Shown here: positions 1 through 8,793 of the stretch, piece after piece
How positions within the stretch are numbered: the stretch's first letter is position 1
Layout of the letters: the number at the start of each line of letters is the position of its first letter
Source of the DNA: Candidatus Nitrosopolaris wilkensis
GTDB lineage: Archaea > Thermoproteota > Nitrososphaeria > Nitrososphaerales > Nitrososphaeraceae
Direction: 5' to 3'
DNA: 61,488 nucleotides
Assembly: GCA_003176995.1 (NCBI GenBank)
Contig: QHBN01000208.1
Coordinates: 1 to 61,488 of the forward strand
The notes under the pieces: model-generated
Told to the model about the DNA's origin: nothing
Seen by the model: only the letters and a program-made list of their open reading frames with translations
Database searches by the model: none
Translations under genes and position numbers: made by a program

Positions 1-1053
1 AATCGGGATATCTCTGTACTTGTATACAAGACATTTGTACCTGAGATAAACAAAAATCCTAAAACCTTTGGTGATCCATTTGGAGGAATCGGAGCAAGAG
101 CATTAAGAGTCGCAGTTGAAGTCCCAGAGCTCGAACAAATTTATATCAACGATATAAACAGCGTTGCAATAGACGCAGCAAAAAAAGCTGCTCAAATCAA
201 TCTTGTAACACAAAAGTGTACTTTTACAACACAGGATGTGGTCGGATTTCTGACGAGCCATGATTCAAAAAATTACGAGAGGTTTTCGATAGTAGACCTA
301 GATCCATTCGGCAGTCCATCAGCCTATATAGATTGCCTTTTAAGATCGGTAAACAAGGGAGGGATGGTCTCCATCACTGCTACAGATACGGCTGTTCTGT
401 GCGGCGTACACCCACAAGTCTGTATGCGCAAATACTACGGAAAGCCACTTAACAACCATTATGCACGTGAAACTGCGCTTCGGCTAATAATATCTTTAAC
501 CGCACTAATCGCGGCAAGACTCGATCTTGTTGTCCATCCGATATTCGTCCATGCCAATCTTCATTATTTGAGAGTATACCTTACGGTATCTGTTAGTCGC
601 CTTGAGGCCAACTCGGTCTTTAAACGCATTGGCTACTTGCGAGACTGTCCAAAGTGCGGAAATAGGAATGCAGTTACAGAATATGATAGAGGAGAACCGT
701 GTGAACTATGTGGAAGCACCCACAGTTTTGCTGGCTATTTGTGGATTACGAGATTGTTCGACAAGGATTTTGTTAAAAAAATGAGTTATTTGTTGGACAC
801 AGATGACGAAGTATTTGCTCCAATGCAATACCTGAAGAAAATTCTGGTTACATGCACTGAAGAGCTTGATGATATCCCATTTTATTTCCTCTCCGATGAA
901 ATCGCATCTAGGTTAATGACAAATCCTAAACCATTGCAAAAAATTATTGAGCAGCTACGCTCGATTGGTTACAGAGCCTCTAGAACAAGTTTAGATCCTA
1001 ACGGTTTTAAGACCGATGCACGGATAGATCAGATACTGGATCTTCTCAAATAA
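1..1053 (+). CDS. trm1: tRNA (guanine26-N2)-dimethyltransferase, 5' truncated by window edge
   Basis: SAM-dependent Trm1, which dimethylates N2 of G26 in tRNA. The reading frame is open from base 1, so the start lies upstream of the window. Visible in order: the SAM-binding motif DPFGGIGARALRVA (codons 22-35 of the visible part), the acidic loop NDINSVAIDAA, and the Trm1 motif DLDPFGSP followed by TATDTAVLCG. A C-terminal zinc ribbon (CPKCG ... CELCG) and a winged-helix-like tail follow. The C-terminus agrees with the archaeal family and the gene ends with TAA. The downstream 3.3 kb has no intact gene, so nothing suggests co-transcription with a neighbour. Identification is secure; only the N-terminal part is missing. 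Confidence 0.95.
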   Translation, partial: NRDISVLVYKTFVPEINKNPKTFGDPFGGIGARALRVAVEVPELEQIYINDINSVAIDAAKKAAQINLVTQKCTFTTQDVVGFLTSHDSKNYERFSIVDLDPFGSPSAYIDCLLRSVNKGGMVSITATDTAVLCGVHPQVCMRKYYGKPLNNHYARETALRLIISLTALIAARLDLVVHPIFVHANLHYLRVYLTVSVSRLEANSVFKRIGYLRDCPKCGNRNAVTEYDRGEPCELCGSTHSFAGYLWITRLFDKDFVKKMSYLLDTDDEVFAPMQYLKKILVTCTEELDDIPFYFLSDEIASRLMTNPKPLQKIIEQLRSIGYRASRTSLDPNGFKTDARIDQILDLLK

Positions 1054-1229
1054 ATCAATCACAGATATTGAGTTAATCTTCTTATTGCTACTTCATTTAT
1101 TACCATGCTGTGTCTTGATTTTCAATAAAAATCCATGTGCTCTACTAATTATGCCGTAACGCCAATATCCTTCCTGTCTTCTTCTGTCAATGTAAGGTCC
1201 TAGTCTCTTTTTTATCTGTCAAAAATTAG

Positions 1230-1418
1230 CTACTCCTTTACCATGGCAAAATTGGCATTGCTCACCTCGTTGAACGTCACAAAGAGGACATTTTCTGGTA
1301 TGTCTCATAACTTCTCTGCTGTCAATTCAATCTTATTTTGCATATCTGTCATTTAAGTATAATCGAACTGCTTTAGGTTCATTCTTATAGCATCTAAAAA
1401 ATCATCGTACGAGATAGC
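1230..1418 (-). pseudogene. Decayed small gene with two in-frame stops
   Basis: Read on the minus strand from 1418, the frame is coding-like for 62 codons but is broken by TAA and TGA. The pieces read DDFLDAIRMNLKQFDYT, then MTDMQNKIELTAEKL, then DIPENVLFVTFNEVSNANF, ending at a TAG (1230-1232). The amino-acid mix (no runs, charged/hydrophobic alternation) is unlike random A/T-rich sequence. I do not recognise the family. It may instead be a chance open frame; confidence is low. Confidence 0.3.
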
Positions 1419-1718
1419 TTGCGTGTCTAGTCAACGTTTGCTATCGACGACAGTATGGAGTGATGTGATTAACTTATCCAATCTTGGATGTACTGTTAGC
1501 AGGAAAATGATGACACGATGTACGTATATGTGGATATTCAGACAGATCCACCAAGACGTTATGTTGGGCCGTGGACACAAAGCATGAGCGCGTTCTAGAA
1601 GGTAAAGGTCCTCTTGATTTTGTGCCGACACGTGCTTGTCGAGGAGCAGAGAAACCATTAGAACCTCATCATGCAGGCCAGATGCCGGTATCTATTTTAT
1701 TTCGCTTTTTAAATTTTT

Positions 1719-1895
1719 GGACCTACTCTGGACAAGTATATGGATCCGAGTGTATCAACAGTGAGAGGGGTGCGACTTTTAGTTCACTTTAATGATACAT
1801 TATACACTCTAATCCACAGAATGGCGCGCAAATTGATACGAATATGGATCCGTCCACTCTATTTGTAGACAATTTGTAAACATATGTAAACATTC
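1719..1895. repeat. Diverged repeat, copy 1
   Basis: This block matches 3122-3300 in the same orientation. Shared words include ACTCTGGAC, TATGGATCCGAGTGTATCAACA, GAGAGGGG, ACACTCTAAT/CCACTCTAAT, GCGCG and ATCCGTCCAC. Identity looks like roughly 70-75 percent by eye with small indels. No intact gene is inside. It could be the end region of a decayed transposon or a duplicated intergenic block. Confidence 0.6.
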
Positions 1896-2282
1896 GGCCC
1901 TTTTTGTAAACATCCTGTAAACAGGAGCAACTTAAATATAATATCATCTTCTCGCTTGTTTCACGTTCACGTGAACTCTTCGGCAAAAAGAACAGCAATC
2001 CTACCGTCTCTAACTTCAGTTACACAAATGCCGGGATTAGACGAGCCCCATCCAGGGTCGATTGAAATAGTCCTATCTGAACCATAACGACGACTTTCTC
2101 TGTGGAGAGATTGCCTCTTGTTTGCATACCACCTCGATCTACACTTAATGCAACTTGATCCATCGATTCGACTTGATGATTCGTAGTAGTAGAACTACGT
2201 GGTAATTCCCTAATGCACATAAAGAACATTCAAGACCGTTCCAGGAGTAGAACAGGAACGTTTCGGAAGGTGATTAACCGCT

Positions 2283-2557
2283 GAATCAACTCTGAACCAC
2301 ATGAAAATCTCCGGCATACTTTAATCTTAAGATCTAGAGAATGCAAATCTTGTACAAACGGAACTGAATTTACATGTATAAAATGTGGCTTTTGCTGGAG
2401 CTGTCACTGGAAAATGGAACAGGTTGTACTGGATTATAAGCCGTTACCCCTTGTCCCTTCATTTAAGAATTATTCGCAGTCAGTCGTGGCTGAAGGCAAA
2501 AGACAGCAGAGGAAGCAGGATAAGCTAAAGAAACTAAGTTATTCTTCAACAACTTAG
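2283..2557 (+). pseudogene. Fragment of a small zinc-finger protein
   Basis: An open plus-strand frame ends at TAG (2555-2557) and has no ATG, GTG or TTG after the preceding stop near 2280. It reads RECKSCTNG, then TCIKCGFCWSCHWK, then a basic Lys/Gln-rich tail (KRQQRKQDKLKKL). The CxxC ... CxxCxxCxxCH spacing is typical of a zinc-binding module. The lack of a start codon inside debris indicates a truncated gene. No function can be assigned beyond probable zinc binding. Confidence 0.4.
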
Positions 2558-2596
2558 ACAAATTCTTCTACATGCTCTTACAGATCCCTGATTCTG

Positions 2597-2760
2597 TATT
2601 CCGTAAAAATCACCAATATCCTTCTTGTCTTCTGTCAAAGCTATTATCTTTCTTTGTTGGCCTTCTATTGAGGGGTTTTTGTGCCTAAGCGAACTCCCAT
2701 ACTTTCTCTTTAGCTTGAACCTTATTCTTTTCGGATCAAGTCTCAGTTCAAGAATGAGCT
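2597..2760 (-). pseudogene. Minus-strand coding remnant (LTEDKKDIG fragment)
   Basis: Minus-strand reading gives KRKYGSSLRHKNPS, then KIIALTEDKKDIGDFYG and ends in a cysteine-containing tail. Part of it (LTEDKKDIG) recurs as LTEEDRKDIG on the minus strand around 1150-1185, where it is quickly closed by a stop. Two independent degenerate copies argue for a once-real gene rather than chance. Boundaries are approximate and no family is recognised. Confidence 0.3.
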
Positions 2761-3121
2761 TTTCAGTTCTTCAGTTACTTCACATATTTGATATTATATG
2801 CCTTTCTTAATTGGTTCTTTAATCCATCAAGGCCAGATGTATCATGTCTCGTCCATTATCATATCGTCTCTTCCCCTTTGTACCATGTTTCTCTCGAAAA
2901 TCCAGATGCAAAGCAAACATCCGATATAGTCTTACCTGAACGTTCAGGTTCAAATATCATTCTGTACCTGTTTTTCTATTATATCCATTTGTTATTACAC
3001 TCCAAGACTGGAATGTAAACTAAGTTAGGAGGCTAAAATGTCAACCATGTGTGGAAGCAGCACATATGAATTCAATGGAAAAAAGAGTTAACCGCCATAA
3101 ATATATTTTGTTTTTTATTTG

Positions 3122-3300
3122 GCTTGGACATACTCTGGACTATTGTATGGATCCGAGTGTATCAACATTGAGAGGGGGTGACTTTAGTCCACAAATTGGA
3201 TACAATATCCACTCTAATTCAAGAAATCACGCGCGAATCGATGTGGATCGTAATCCGTCCACGGATTTGTGTTAGCAACATGTTAGCACTTGTTCGCAAT
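3122..3300. repeat. Diverged repeat, copy 2
   Basis: Second copy of the block at 1719-1895, about 1.4 kb downstream in the same orientation. The best-conserved parts are the GGATCCGAGTGTATCAACA word near 3151-3169 and ATCCGTCCAC near 3251. Divergence and indels show that the duplication is old. Confidence 0.6.
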
Positions 3301-3378
3301 TCGCACGGCGCATGCGAACATGGCGGAGCGAGCGTATACATAGACGCAACGATATATAGAACCAAATAACATAATATT

Positions 3379-3656
3379 ATGACTGAAGGAAACTTTTAGA
3401 GTGACACCAGATGAAAGAATTGCAGGAATTCTGAGCGCAAACGGCTAAATTCGCAGCGTTAGGCAATGATTCTTCTAAAACCCTACCTAGCAAATGCGAC
3501 GCAAGAGCTAATTGGAAAAAGAGGTTCGTTCCCACCGGAGTAAGTTGCGATCTTTGTAGAACGACTGAGCAAACAAAGACCAAATATGGAACTTCAAAGT
3601 GGGTTAGAAATCGTCGTTGCTATATTGCTATATTACACAAAGAGACACTGGAATAA
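3379..3656 (+). pseudogene. Small cysteine-containing protein broken by two frameshifts
   Basis: Three plus-strand frames can be stitched together: MTEGNF from ATG 3379 (frame 1), FRVTPDERIAGILS (frame 2, shift in the TTTT run near 3394-3397), and AQTAKFAALGND onward (frame 3, from 3435) through SCDLCRTTEQTKTKYG, KWVRNRRCY and a final HKETLE-stop at 3654-3656. The joined product would be about 90 residues with a CDLC knuckle. Each junction needs one extra base, as expected of two single-base insertions in a dead gene. The family is not recognised. Confidence 0.4.
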
Positions 3657-3994
3657 TTTTTTCAGAAGATAGAAAAAAGAACATATCGATCGGAATAAGA
3701 CGAGCTCTTGATGCGGAGCGATAATGGGGCCGAATATTCGTACAATCAATGAAACAGTTTTTGATAAGATAACCGAACAACCAGCTTACCGGATTGGTAA
3801 TCTCATGGCAGATGGAAAATCTATTAGTGACACTACTTCCTGAACATATGGATTCGGCACCCAGCAGTCTGCTGACCACTAACCTGCCCCCACAACCCCA
3901 ACCACACCTAAATCGCAAACCACCTCGCTTAACTTTTCTCCTACTCTACTCCCATTTAAATAATTAATAGAGATCATATTGGACTCTGGTAATT
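3657..3994. other. No gene seen
   Basis: About 340 bases with only short open frames of low-complexity or proline-rich composition (for example around 3833-3960). I see no start with a plausible promoter and no recognisable motif. Confidence 0.4.
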
Positions 3995-4078
3995 CTTAGG
4001 GATATTTGGATGGCCTGTTTACTTAGGGACATTTTGTGTTAACTTAGGGACATGGCGAACTGTTAATTTAGGGACAGC
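3995..4078 (+). repeat. Four spaced TTAGGGAC-type repeats
   Basis: The unit GTTAACTTAGGGACAT recurs imperfectly: CTTAGGGATAT at 3995, CTTAGGGACAT at 4022, CTTAGGGACAT at 4043 and TTTAGGGACAG at 4068, each preceded by GTTA-, GTTT- or GTAA-like sequence. Spacings are about 27, 21 and 25 bp. Multiple short repeats at one edge are known from ends of IS21-type transposons, so this may be a decayed element end; no transposase reading frame was found beside it. Confidence 0.5.
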
Positions 4079-4426
4079 TTATTTTTCTTGGCTGATTAGG
4101 TTACAGCACCACCATTTTTGTCTTGACAGTTTCTTTCTGTTTGTGGCTATCAAAAATAGCGTCCAAGAGATATTTGTGGTCAGTTTATTTCTTTGATTAG
4201 CATTGTCTACGATACCTCATGCTATTCTCTAATGCATCCTGTACATTAGCAGCTCAGCATTATTAAGTACATTATCGATTCTTCTCGCGCGATATCAAAT
4301 ACAAACTGTTGCTGCCTCAAAACTTGGGTTAAATTTATACATTGTTGCTCGGCCAACATTCCTTGTAAATGCAAATATGCTAAATCTATGGCGAATAGAA
4401 CTGGTAAACAGTTGTACGAAATTATC

Positions 4427-4860
4427 TCAATTCATAGTACCCTTCATGATAGATACAGTGTCACGGCCTTGATTAGCCACATATATCATGTTGGTATTTG
4501 GATTAATAGCTACACCGTCTGGAGATTTGCCTACTCCCAAATTTCCTATTTCGTTATTTGTCTTACCATCTATAACAGAGACGGTACTATCATCAAAATT
4601 AGCCACATATATCATGTTGCTATTTGGGTTAATAGCTACAGCATTTGGACTGCTGCCTACTGGAATAATTTTCACTACACTATTTGTCTTACCATCTATA
4701 ACAGAGACGCTCTTATCATCAAAATTAGCTACATAAATCATGTTGGTATTTGGATTAACAGCTACACCATTTGGACTGCGCCTTTTCGCTATGCCAATCG
4801 ATCTGCTTTTGAAGTCTTTCTTGTTTATAGCTGGCTGGCTCTGACATAATAATTATAATT
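4427..4860 (-). pseudogene. YVTN beta-propeller repeat fragment
   Basis: The minus strand encodes three tandem YVTN-type propeller blades: SPNGVAVNPNTNMIYVANFDD, then SVSVIDGKTNSVVKIIPVG and a near copy ending NQGRDTVSIMKG, with about 42 residues per unit (126-bp DNA periodicity). Such proteins are usually 300 residues or more, exported, and bind via the beta-propeller surface. Here only about 140 codons are open. No normal start codon precedes the first blade (the first ATG, at 4741, lies inside a blade) and no signal peptide is visible. I read it as a truncated copy. The plus-strand frame across the same bases is its antisense shadow. Confidence 0.6.
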
Positions 4861-4939
4861 ATTGAGTAGTTTGTTTCTGAATCTATATTTTGTGTTTGAA
4901 TTCTAGCTAAATTTCATTGGGTATTGAGTACTGATAGAT

Positions 4940-5165
4940 ATCTAGTTAGAGGTGGATGCTGCGAAATAGCTTGATGAAGCTGTTCGAATGCGACTTTCAA
5001 AATCAACAACAATCTTATCCAAAGGCATCGTTATTTCTGATCCAGCTTTTTCTTTAGCACCTGCACTTCACTATCGAGATCCTGAAATCTTTGTTTATCT
5101 CTCTCTTTTTCTTGCTGCATGCTACGATCTCCTGATAGGTTGTGATGCGATTCGATAACTTAAAT
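4940..5165 (-). pseudogene. Coiled-coil tail remnant of a tyrosine integrase
   Basis: On the minus strand, an open stretch reads SHHNLSGDRSMQQEKERDKQ, continues RFQDLDSEVQVLKKKLDQK and stops. A shifted frame then gives MPLDKIVVDFESRIRTASSS. The MQQEK word and the charged heptad-like tail match the C-terminal coiled coil of the intact integrase at 12710-13936 (RMQQEKQKENHEMEEK). The DNA also matches (TTCTTGCTGCAT). Catalytic domains are absent. This implies an earlier integration event next to the ABC ATPase gene. Confidence 0.45.
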
Positions 5166-5236
5166 GACCTCCTGGCAGTATAGATTAAATCCTACAGAAT
5201 ACCCCATCATGTATCCTCAGGAAGGAGACTTTGTAG

Positions 5237-6022
5237 ATGACTAAACTTGAGCTTAGAAATGTTACCAAAGGGTTCGAGGCAAACAATGGAGCGAGTTCTG
5301 TGACCGCACTAGAAAATATAAATCTAAATATTGAAGAGGGACAGTTCGTATGTTTTGTCGGCCCATCAGGGTGCGGCAAGACCACGTTGCTGAACATTTT
5401 AGCAGGACTCGACAAGCCAACTTCTGGCGAAGTAATTTTGAACGGCCAACCGGTTCGAGAAACGGGACCAGATAGAATTATGGTATTCCAAGAGAATGCG
5501 TTATTCCCATGGCTCAAAGTGATAGACAACGTGGAATTTGGTTTGAAAATGGCTGGCATTGAAAAGGAAAAAAGACACGAAATAGCGATGCATTTTCTTG
5601 ACATGATGCAGTTGAAAAAATTTGCCGAAGCATTTACCTACCAACTATCAGGCGGTATGAAGCAACGTGTTGCAATCGCTCGCGCACTCGTCACGGACCC
5701 AGAAGTGTTACTAATGGATGAGCCTTTTGCAGCTCTTGATTCACAAACTAGAGACCTGCTCATGGTAGAATTACAACTGATCTGGGCGCGAACAAGGAAA
5801 ACGATTGTTTTTGTTACACACAACATAGCCGAGTCAGTTTGCCTTGGAGACAAAGTCGTGATATTTACTAGTAGGCCGGGAAAAGTCAAAAAGGAAATAG
5901 CTGTTGAATACAGGCGGCCGAGGTTAAGCGAAGATAACAATTTGTACAGTTATCAGAGAAAGATTCTTGATGAACTTGCTACAGAAGTAATTACAGCTCG
6001 TAAAAATGAGGATGCAATCTGA
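5237..6022 (+). CDS. ABC transporter ATP-binding protein, nitrate/sulfonate/taurine type, orphan
   Basis: Cytosolic ATPase of the SsuB/TauB/NrtD family (261 aa, normal length), which energises uptake of oxyanions such as nitrate, sulfonates or related substrates. Visible: Walker A GPSGCGKTT (near residue 43), Q-loop VFQENALFPW, signature LSGGMKQR (near 140), Walker B VLLMDEPFAALD and the H-loop FVTHN. The ATG follows a good ribosome site GGAAGGAG (5219-5226). No permease or solute-binding gene lies on either side, so partners must be elsewhere or the system is incomplete. The upstream flank is mobile-element debris and the next gene is convergent. Substrate is undetermined. Confidence 0.88.
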   Translation: MTKLELRNVTKGFEANNGASSVTALENINLNIEEGQFVCFVGPSGCGKTTLLNILAGLDKPTSGEVILNGQPVRETGPDRIMVFQENALFPWLKVIDNVEFGLKMAGIEKEKRHEIAMHFLDMMQLKKFAEAFTYQLSGGMKQRVAIARALVTDPEVLLMDEPFAALDSQTRDLLMVELQLIWARTRKTIVFVTHNIAESVCLGDKVVIFTSRPGKVKKEIAVEYRRPRLSEDNNLYSYQRKILDELATEVITARKNEDAI

Positions 6023-6033
6023 TTTAGTCAGGC

Positions 6034-6795
6034 TTATTCGCGTAATCTTTCAAGTAGTTCTACACCTGACCTAAAACTATTGGGTGAAGTAAGTAGAACT
6101 TCATTTGCGAGATCTCCGGCCTCTTTTATAAAGTCAACTGCATTATTTTGATATTCTTTCCAATCCAACCCGATCGTTTCTGCAGACATCTGATTATTAT
6201 TAGACGGCACCATGATGCACGCCACTACTGGGATGTTGTGAAATCTTGCAACATCGACGATCTCACCTAGCTCAGCAAGAGATGCGATCGATTGAGTTAC
6301 GAACGCACTTGGTTTAGCATTAATTTTTTTTTGAATAGATGATGGACTCTTAATTTTAGCAGGAATCGTCAAATAAAAATCGATCACAGAGTTATAATTT
6401 TCGTAATTTAGCATCTTCAACACACTACTCGGCTTTAAGCCCACATCTATAGATCCGCCTACAGGATCGTCTCCCATCAGAACCAGGACTCCCTTAACTC
6501 CTATCAGGATTGCATCAGATACAAATTGACAGATTGAGGTGTAATTCCTATCTCGGGCTCTAAGGCTACAACTAAGGTTTAGCGGGTTGCCAGTTCTTTT
6601 TATCATACTGGCCGCAGTAACACTAGATATACGAGGAATCCCGAGGACAGAGTCAGTCAGGTGAATTCCATTTACCAGATCAATCAACTCAGATGCACGT
6701 TTAGTAAATTTTTGTATCTCTTGGTTGAGTAGGACCAAATCGAAACGTTGATCCTTTAATATTTTTGGCGGATTTAATTCGAAAGTAATCTTCAT
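6034..6795 (-). CDS. Methylenetetrahydrofolate reductase-like protein
   Basis: A 253-residue protein related to 5,10-methylenetetrahydrofolate reductase (MetF barrel). Features consistent with the family: the N-terminal TFELNPPK segment, the HLTDS motif, NLSCSLRARDRN corresponding to the conserved T/SC..RD/GRN region, VLVLMGDDPVGG matching the L.L.GD.P motif, and a C-terminal VVACIMVPS strand. It would reduce methylene-tetrahydrofolate or a related C1 carrier using flavin. It is shorter than bacterial MetF (about 290 aa), as in many archaeal paralogues. It is convergent with the ABC gene (11 bp gap) and divergent from the Nudix gene. Family assignment good; exact substrate inferred. Confidence 0.75.
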   Translation of the reverse strand: MKITFELNPPKILKDQRFDLVLLNQEIQKFTKRASELIDLVNGIHLTDSVLGIPRISSVTAASMIKRTGNPLNLSCSLRARDRNYTSICQFVSDAILIGVKGVLVLMGDDPVGGSIDVGLKPSSVLKMLNYENYNSVIDFYLTIPAKIKSPSSIQKKINAKPSAFVTQSIASLAELGEIVDVARFHNIPVVACIMVPSNNNQMSAETIGLDWKEYQNNAVDFIKEAGDLANEVLLTSPNSFRSGVELLERLRE

Positions 6796-6978
6796 TATAT
6801 CTGCTAATCATCGTAAACGGTAACCTACTATTAAACTCGGCCGCAATTCTACAATTTCGACATTCGTCCCGTTGCAGGCTACTACTGTTGATCTACTGTC
6901 GTCGGCTCCGCATCTCTCTTAACGGAAGGGCTTTTTTTCAGATATAACGTTTAATTTTGATATCTCTATTACAGGCTA

Positions 6979-7557
6979 ATGTTGAACAAAGAGGATCTCT
7001 ATTTCAGTCTCCGACAGATCTTATCGCAATGGCCCTCGCAGTTGACTTCGTATCCGCCCCTTCGAATGGCATCTGTTCTTGTAATAATTCATTACACCCA
7101 ATCGTCGCCGCAAATCCTGTTGACGAAGAGAAACTCGACACTCAAGACTCACAAAGGAGAAATTGCATTTCCAGGAGGTGCATTTTCGAAACAAGATAAG
7201 TCATTGTGCGATACAGCAGCTAGAGAGACCAGGGAAGAGATCGGTCTGATCATAGAACAGAAAGATATTTTGGGAAGTTTGCAATCGGTTCGAACATTGA
7301 CTTCCAATTTTTTTATCATTCCTTTTGTTACGATACAGGAGAGGATTCTAGAACCTCAAATTCTTATCAACGAAGTGCAGGAGGTTATTGATGCTCCTCT
7401 TTTTGATCTACTGGATACTCAAAAAATTGATCTGGAGCATCAAGATATGTCTACAAAAAGCCTTTATGAATTCACGTACGGAAACGAGGTGATTTGGGGA
7501 GCTACTGCCAGAATCTTAAAAGAGCTGCATGATTGCCTCTGTTCAAAGCGTGAGTAG
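6979..7557 (+). CDS. Nudix hydrolase, probable CoA pyrophosphatase (NudL-like)
   Basis: A 192-residue Nudix enzyme. It shows the UPF0035/CoA-specific block LLTKRNSTLKTHKGEIAFPGG at residues 49-69 and a Nudix box GGAF ... ARETREEIGL. In this subfamily the Nudix box is one residue longer between the Gly and the RExxEE, as seen here, and the usual first Glu is replaced by Asp. The family cleaves coenzyme A to 3',5'-ADP and 4'-phosphopantetheine with Mg2+ or Mn2+. ATG 6979 gives the complete N-terminal strand. A T-rich promoter-like stretch (6930-6965) lies just upstream. Substrate is inferred from the family. Confidence 0.82.
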   Translation: MLNKEDLYFSLRQILSQWPSQLTSYPPLRMASVLVIIHYTQSSPQILLTKRNSTLKTHKGEIAFPGGAFSKQDKSLCDTAARETREEIGLIIEQKDILGSLQSVRTLTSNFFIIPFVTIQERILEPQILINEVQEVIDAPLFDLLDTQKIDLEHQDMSTKSLYEFTYGNEVIWGATARILKELHDCLCSKRE

Positions 7558-7948
7558 TATTGTTTTTGTTTTCTCCCGCTAACGGTGCCTGCAAAATTTT
7601 TCGATGGTGGGTTTTGATGCGTATCTTGCAGATGTCTTTTATTAGAGTTAGTTGGCCTTTCCCGTCGATTCTCCGGAGGCGAAAAAATCAGAAAAATCGA
7701 GCCTTCTCTATGCATTTTGCAGATTCGACGTTAAATATACAGGTTTTATTGGGTTAAAACCCTATCTTTCGATGTATTTTATACTTATTTTGTCTTTAAG
7801 CGTCCTTCTATTGCGTCTGATTCAAAAATGCTAAAAAGATCCTTGTCGTGTAGGAAGTAGGTAAATCGAGATATTCGACGGTCTAACTCGTAATTTTCAA
7901 TTCAGGTTTAAGGACAGAGTCACTGCAGCCAATATTCTGGGTGAAGCG
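7558..7948. other. No complete gene seen
   Basis: About 390 bases between the Nudix and phosphoribosyltransferase genes. Only short frames without motifs occur. The last 85 bases are open in frame with the downstream gene (see that entry). Confidence 0.4.
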
Positions 7949-8557
7949 TTGAAAGATAGAATTAACAAGCAAGAACAAAAAGGCGCACTAATTATAGGTA
8001 TTCCTCGTGGCGGAGTAATTACGGCTGACATTGTAGCTAAAAAATTATCAGCTGACTTCGAGATTGTAATACCGAGAAAATTAACAGATCAAGACAACAA
8101 AGAGCATGCAATAGGAGCGATTATGGAAGATGGGACTACCTATCTCGATCAGGACGTAACTAATCACTTACAAATTTCTTCAGAATATATGGAAAAAGAA
8201 AAGTCATATCAGATGCAAGAAATCACGCGAAGAGCCTCGTTATTTCGCAAGCCAGGCCTCCAATATAATGTCAAAGGTAAAACAGTAATTTTAGTAGACG
8301 ATGGAGTAGCTACAGGTGCTACTATTATAGCTGCTGCCAGATGGATAAGAAAACAGCAACCAAGCCGTCTGATAATTGCAGTTCCTGTTGCCCCAAAAGA
8401 TACGATAAATCTATTAAAAGAAGAGTGCGACGCAGTCGAAGTAATCACTAATCCTTCTAATTTCCATGCAGTAGGACAATATTACCAAAGCTTTGATCCC
8501 GTGACAGATGAGCAGGTTATCAAAATAATGCAAGATAGAAATCTATTGCCAAGATAA
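7949..8557 (+). CDS. Phosphoribosyltransferase-domain protein
   Basis: A type I phosphoribosyltransferase (202 aa from TTG 7949). The PRPP-binding motif VILVDDGVATGAT lies near residues 110-122, with an N-terminal IGIPRGGV loop and an AVGQYYQSFDPVTDEQV tail typical of this uncharacterised PRTase family. Substrate is not predictable. The frame is open back to 7866, and the codons just upstream read FKDRVTAANILGEAL, which resembles the usual N-terminus of this family, but no ATG, GTG or TTG precedes them. Either translation uses a rare start, the start has been lost, or the protein begins at TTG 7949 without the first helix. Confidence 0.8.
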   Translation: MKDRINKQEQKGALIIGIPRGGVITADIVAKKLSADFEIVIPRKLTDQDNKEHAIGAIMEDGTTYLDQDVTNHLQISSEYMEKEKSYQMQEITRRASLFRKPGLQYNVKGKTVILVDDGVATGATIIAAARWIRKQQPSRLIIAVPVAPKDTINLLKEECDAVEVITNPSNFHAVGQYYQSFDPVTDEQVIKIMQDRNLLPR

Positions 8558-8793
8558 CGCAGAGATGTTCTATCTTTTATTCGACTTACCAAATTATCGA
8601 TGTGGCTAGTAGCTCCGAGAGAAATTCTGAATGATGGTATCGATACCTTACCAGCTGTCTGCAGGTATACAGCTTAAATACAACTGAAAGAATTGTGGGA
8701 CAATGTGCGCACGAATCAGATCAGAGTCTACTTTATCATAGATAATCCCTAACAAAGGTATTATAGCACAGGGTTTATACCATAGATACATTG
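8558..8793. other. Intergenic, promoter for the small exported peptide
   Basis: No gene is visible. GTTTATACC near 8773-8781 is a TATA-like element about 20 bp before the ATG of the 33-residue exported peptide. Confidence 0.4.

Larger units (their letters stand above)
1054..3378. other. Gene-poor region with decayed coding debris
   Basis: No intact gene was found in about 2.3 kb. What can be read are short coding-like stretches with stops and no start codons, on both strands, plus a diverged duplicated block; each is listed separately. A perfect 12-bp palindrome GTTCACGTGAAC lies at 1965-1976 behind an A/T-rich stretch. Two minus-strand fragments near 1150-1185 and 2595-2640 read LTEEDRKDIG and LTEDKKDIG, so they are homologous remnants of one gene family. 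The region looks like old mobile-element debris (inference). Confidence 0.5.

Noticed and set aside
4480-4780. Regular DNA repeats that might be a CRISPR array
   Set aside because: The 126-bp period equals a 42-residue protein repeat (YVTN blades); the units are too long and there are no unique spacers.
4388-4849. A 153-codon plus-strand frame with repeats
   Set aside because: It is the antisense image of the YVTN propeller repeats; repeat-derived, Ile/Tyr/Trp-rich and without sense.
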